From the NCBI GenBank assembly GCA_029204225.1, contig CM055111.1, positions 5,297,903 to 5,361,902 on the forward strand: a stretch of 64,000 nucleotides of DNA. The letters run 5' to 3'. Shown here piece by piece: positions 59,966 through 64,000 of this stretch. Below the pieces are notes generated by a model. The model made no database searches. It saw nothing but the letters and a program-made list of their open reading frames with translations, and had not been told where the DNA came from. The translations under genes were made by a program, and so were the position numbers. The stretch comes from Diphasiastrum complanatum (lineage: Eukaryota > Streptophyta > Lycopodiopsida > Lycopodiales > Lycopodiaceae). The stretch's first letter is position 1, and every line of letters begins with the position of its first letter.

Positions 59966-61939
59966 AGCTTCACACCCACCTGCACACATGTGAGTAAGCA
60001 GGTGGGTTCAGTTATATATAGGTACTGGTTTATCTCAGAGATTTGCTTATGGGATAAACCCTGATGCCCGACACATGGCACCAGGGCAAGCAATTAAAAA
60101 AAAAAAAAAAAAAACCTCCCTGCCTGGCCCACCCTGACGCATGCGCAGGGTGCTAAAAATACGAGGAGCCACCGCCCTTGGGCCATGAAATGTTGCCTAA
60201 AGGCAGGATCTAATCATTGACATCTATTAAGTGTTAAATCAAAACATTTGTCACCATAAATAACTGTTTGTGGTTGGGATAGGCCCCATGGTGAATATTT
60301 TTGAAATATTTGGCCTCAACAAGTGTTGAGACTACATATGTTGCCTAATACACAAATGCTAAGGTAAACCAAATGCTCACTTGGAAAAGTCTTCATGGCC
60401 ATAACTACCAAACTTCAAACTAGAAGGACCATGGGACTTTCAAAGATTCACAAGACTAGTGTGAGTAATGGAGAACAATCCAAGAGCCTTCTAGAAAGTG
60501 CATCTCTTAAGGTTCTTCTAGGGCTTTTGTACACAATCTTCAATGGGAAGTTTTCTTTTAGGGAGATTGAGTTTTGTTTGAGAGAGAGCTATGGAGATCA
60601 TGGTTGGTTGGAACAAAGGATGGAGAAAGGAATTCAATGGATAACGAAAGGTTCATGACAAAGGAAAAATGTAATGGTCATTATCAAAAGCTTCTTGTTT
60701 GTTTTCAAATGCATGATATTCGTTGTACTTCTAGTACACTTGTTTGACAACTGCAGACATATAAATTATGTTTTATTTTTCTACATTTATAACATACTAA
60801 CATTTCAAGAGCATTGTCAGCAACTACATTCAATGTTCTGTTTATGTTGAGAGCCACATTTTCCCTATATAAATTAGATCTAGTAACATAATGGTTACAA
60901 CAAGTCTTCGTGTTTGTTCTTTATTCCTTATACTTGCTCATGCAAATTGGTCATATTTATTTTATTTTTAAGCTGTAATTAGATGTTTGTTTTAAGCAAG
61001 TGAAAATGGTAAAAAATTTGAATCAAGTCAATTCTTGGAAAAACGGGTGTTGCATTTATGTAGTAAACAAGTTGTTTTCTTTCACACTTTGAATCATGAA
61101 TGTGAAGAGAATAGATAACAACAAAAGGCCCGTGTCTAGTTGGGCATTATGTTGGTCATCAATGTTTGCTCAAAAATTGTAATTGAAAATCACCTCTTAC
61201 TAAGCATCTGAATGAAAATTTAGCATATTTACTAATGTAATATGCTTCTCCTTAGATACTTAAAGATCAACCAACATTTTGTTTGTGTGACATTAAATCC
61301 TTTCAACCTCTTTATCTTGCACTTTCTCTTTAAATGTAATTAAATTTCAATATGTTTGATTCTAGAGTGAAAACGTGGATTCAGAGAAAGAGTAATACAA
61401 CTTTGATTTTCACAAGATATGGCATGCATTGGAAAGCTCTTGGCGTCCTCTTTCTTATGCTGTACTCATTTTCACATTTCAATGTATTTATCAAAAGTTA
61501 TAGCTAATCAGGATATCACTCCTTACAACTCGACGCAATTTAACCATAGAAATATACTTTGTGGGCAGCGATGAAAAGACATACAGGCAGCAACTATTAC
61601 CTAATAAAATGGTTTTTCATTGCCTGGCGTGAATTTAAAAAACACAAAACTATAGATGGAAAAGATTAAAAGTTTTCAAACCGTCAATCATTGTAATGGT
61701 ACATTACACATGGATGAATGTTATTGGTCTATTTGAAAGATAAAAAGGTGGGAAGTCAACAAAAGTATCTTTACAAAGGGCCCATTTTGAGCCCATACTT
61801 CCTCTAATGGTGGGAAGTTGTTGATGGCTTTGAGACAAAACACAACATTGATCTAGGTGCAATATCCAAATGAAAGAAAAGAGATTTTTAAGGCACTTGT
61901 TAATCTCCTCCAGCAAAGTTTACTTCAACTTCAAGCAAC
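59966..61939. other. Intergenic with poly-A
   Basis: A run of about 18 A at 60096-60113. An 87-codon plus-strand frame (60395-60658) matches nothing known. It may include the missing 5' part of the copia relic that follows, but no LTR was established. Confidence 0.4.
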
Positions 61940-63164
61940 GAAATTTTTTTGTGTGGATATTGTAAGAAACTTGGGCATTATGTTAAAGATTGCAGAACCA
62001 AAGCATTCAATGAAAAATAAAGACAATGACAACATCAAAATGCAATAGTTGATCATCAAGGTCTCTCTACAACATTTTAAGATCAAAATCTATTTCTGGC
62101 ATAGGCTTCATCACACCTAGATGAAGACTATTGGTACCTCAACTCAAGAGCTACCCAACACATCACTTCTAGGAGGAGCTCATTCAAAGACTTCACTGCT
62201 TCACATCATAGCAAATTTATTTATTTGGGAGACTCATGCTTGCACTAAATTGAAGGCCAAGGCACTGTGAAAATCTTTCTACAAAATGGCACTCAAAAGC
62301 TTTTTACTACTGTACTTTGTGTCCTTTGTTTAACCAAAAATTTATTATCTATCAATAGGATTATTAACCTAGGACATACCGATTCATTGACAAAGAATGT
62401 CAGATTCTAGATAATGAAAATCAAACTCTTGACAAAGGCATAAGACGTGGCTATCTTAAAGAGCATAGTTATAATTTTTTATACAAGGCTCAAGTCATGA
62501 CTTCTTAGACCTCATCAGAGAATACTAATATTCTATGGCCTCAAAGGTTGGGACATATAAGAAGTCTTACGTACCTATATGAAAATCAATTAGTAAATGA
62601 TTTTAATGTATGTAAATCCTCTTCCACTTACAAGTGTAAGTCTTGTATTCTAGCCAAGCAAGCAAGAAGTACATTCTCTAAGAATCAAACTCATAGAACT
62701 TCTAACCTTCTTGACTTAATCCATTTAGATATTTGTGGGCCAATGCAAACTACCTATATTGGAAGTGCCCGATATTTCATTAAGTTTCAGTGCTGATTAC
62801 TCAAGAAAGACTACTATCTCTCATCAAATGGAATTCAAAGATAGCTCACAACACACTATAGCCCTCAACAAAATGGAGTTGTTGAGTGAAATAACTAAAG
62901 TCCAATGGAACCTGCAAAGGCCATATATGTTGGCACATTCAAATTTACCCAATCATTTTTGAGTTAAAGCAATACTTACTGCTTGATATCTCTTGATCAA
63001 GCACAAAATCAATGGATGGAAAGACACTCGAAGCAGCTTGGTCAAATATCAAATCTTCTTTCAAACATTGTAGAATCTTTGGATGTATAGCTTATGCTCA
63101 AACTCCACAATATCTTAGAAAGAAGTTCGACCTAGCTAGCATTAAGTCTATTTTCAATGGTTAC
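61940..63164 (+). mobile_element. Ty1/copia gag knuckle to integrase relic
   Basis: Zinc knuckle CGYCKKLGHYVKDC (about 61952). Protease site degraded to LNSRATQHITSRR, with Asn-Ser-Arg in place of the expected Asp-Ser-Gly. VLCVLCLTKNLLSINRI follows. GAG-pre-integrase reads WPQRLGHIRSLTYLYENQL then CKSCILAKQARSTFSKNQ. The integrase start is LIHLDICGPM. The centre of the integrase is deleted, since YSRKT jumps to THYSPQQNGVVE near 62850. It ends ASIKSIFNGYSP where the next fragment begins. Confidence 0.8.
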
Positions 63165-64000
63165 TCACCATTACAAAAAGGCATTTTGTGATGCAAATGG
63201 GATCAAGAGGGAGTACACAAGCCCAAGGACACTACAACAAAATGGAGTGGTTGAGAGGAAGAATAGAACCTTATGTGAGGGTGCCAAAGCCATGAGGTTA
63301 GGCGCAAATCTTCCTAAATGCTTTTGGGATCAGGCTTTGTTGTGTGCTAAGTATCTATGCAATAGATGGCTAAGTGTGGTATTGGATGGAAAAACCCCTT
63401 TCGAGATGTTGTTTGCTAGAAGGCCGAGTGTCAAGTTTTTCAAAACTTTTGGATGCATTTGCTATACATCACTCTTGATGATAGGACAAAGGAGGATCCA
63501 TCTTCAAGAAAAGGTATTTTTGTTGGTTATAGTGAGGTGAGCAAGGCTTACAAAGTTTTTATTCCTTCAACTAAGAAAGTGGTCATTGGAAGAGATGTCA
63601 TTTTTTATGAGGGAAACTTTCCAAAAGTGCCTTCAAGTGGTGGTGTGGATGTTGGATCTAACATTCTTGATGATGACATTGTTGATGGTTCTTTGGATGG
63701 TGATGGTGGAGATGCCTCTCCAAGTCAAGTTCTAAAAGATCATCAAGGCAAAGGCAACAACCTTTGAGGCTCACATATGATGAGAATGGTAACTAAGCAA
63801 GTGGAAGTTACTCCTTTTGCATTTCTCACATATTTTGGTGAATCTTCTTGTGTAGATGATACTATGCAAGTGGATGGTGGTTCTCATGGAATGGATGCAA
63901 CTAATGGATTTGGAAAAAAGAATTTGTTTAATGGCTTTGATGGTCAAGTGGAAGATCAAGAGGTTGATCTCAAAGGGCTTCAACAACACAAAAGGAAAGG
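63165..64000 (+). mobile_element. Second Ty1/copia fragment, integrase C-half, leaves the window
   Basis: FCDANGIKREYTSPRTLQQN, GVVERKNRTLCEGAKAM, CFWDQALLCAKYLCNRW, KTPFEMLFARRPSVKFFKTF, RKGIFVGYSEVSKAYKVFIP, then an acidic linker (GSNILDDDIVDGSLDGDGG) as found between integrase and RT. One frame change near 63470 and a stop near 63765. RT would lie beyond 64000. It repeats the QQNGVVE region already present in the preceding fragment, so it is a separate element. Confidence 0.8.

Overview
The window is nuclear DNA from a land plant with a large, transposon-filled genome. It has spliced genes with GT-AG introns, a plant-specific DUF620 gene, many decayed Ty1/copia and Ty3/gypsy retroelements, long GA/CT microsatellites and a short TTTAGGG-type telomere-like tract. 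One gene has a 13 kb intron packed with retroelements, and a Penelope-like reverse transcriptase is present. Both suggest a fern or gymnosperm rather than a compact angiosperm, but that is inference and no species can be fixed from the sequence.

Layout. 1-2.46 kb: minus-strand Ty3 gag/protease piece ending at a 179 bp GA repeat. 2.6-5.0 kb: diverged direct repeats. 5.0-5.9 kb: unknown 277-codon minus-strand frame. 6.6 kb: orphan plus-strand exon. 8.1-9.1 kb: copia RT/RNase H relic. 9.5-32.0 kb: eight minus-strand exons of an ASCC2-like gene (613 codons visible, C-terminus not found). Its introns hold a SINE-like insertion (13.2 kb), an internally deleted copia element (14.5-15.3 kb), a Ty3 RT relic (15.8-16.9 kb), a deleted copia element with LTRs (18.7-21.2 kb), a Penelope-like RT (21.3-22.7 kb), a TRIM whose LTR carries a tRNA-like sequence (24.0-24.4 kb) and a Ty3 integrase relic (26.9-28.3 kb).

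33.2-36.9 kb: a pair of ~800 bp terminal direct repeats around ~1.8 kb of non-coding DNA. 37.6-46.1 kb: a Tat/Athila-like Ty3 element with 5' LTR, primer site, gag, pol and an extra 3' frame. Its zinc-knuckle/protease segment is inverted, and no 3' LTR is seen. 46.1-47.6 kb: antisense copia relic. 47.7-48.2 kb: last exons of a possible Ulp1-type protease pseudogene. 48.4-52.7 kb: two tandem related pseudogenes of an unrecognised family, one split by a solo LTR with a 5 bp target duplication. 56.6-58.8 kb: intact three-exon DUF620 gene (423 aa). 59.7-60.0 kb: GC-rich minisatellite. 61.9-64.0 kb: two different copia fragments joined head to tail, the second leaving the window.

Only two loci look like cellular genes that may work: the ASCC2-like gene (ubiquitin reader of the ASCC/ribosome-quality-control machinery by homology) and the DUF620 gene (role unknown). 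Nothing links them. Most of the rest is retroelement debris. The two most unusual items, the Penelope-like RT and the tRNA-bearing TRIM, both lie in introns of the ASCC2-like gene.
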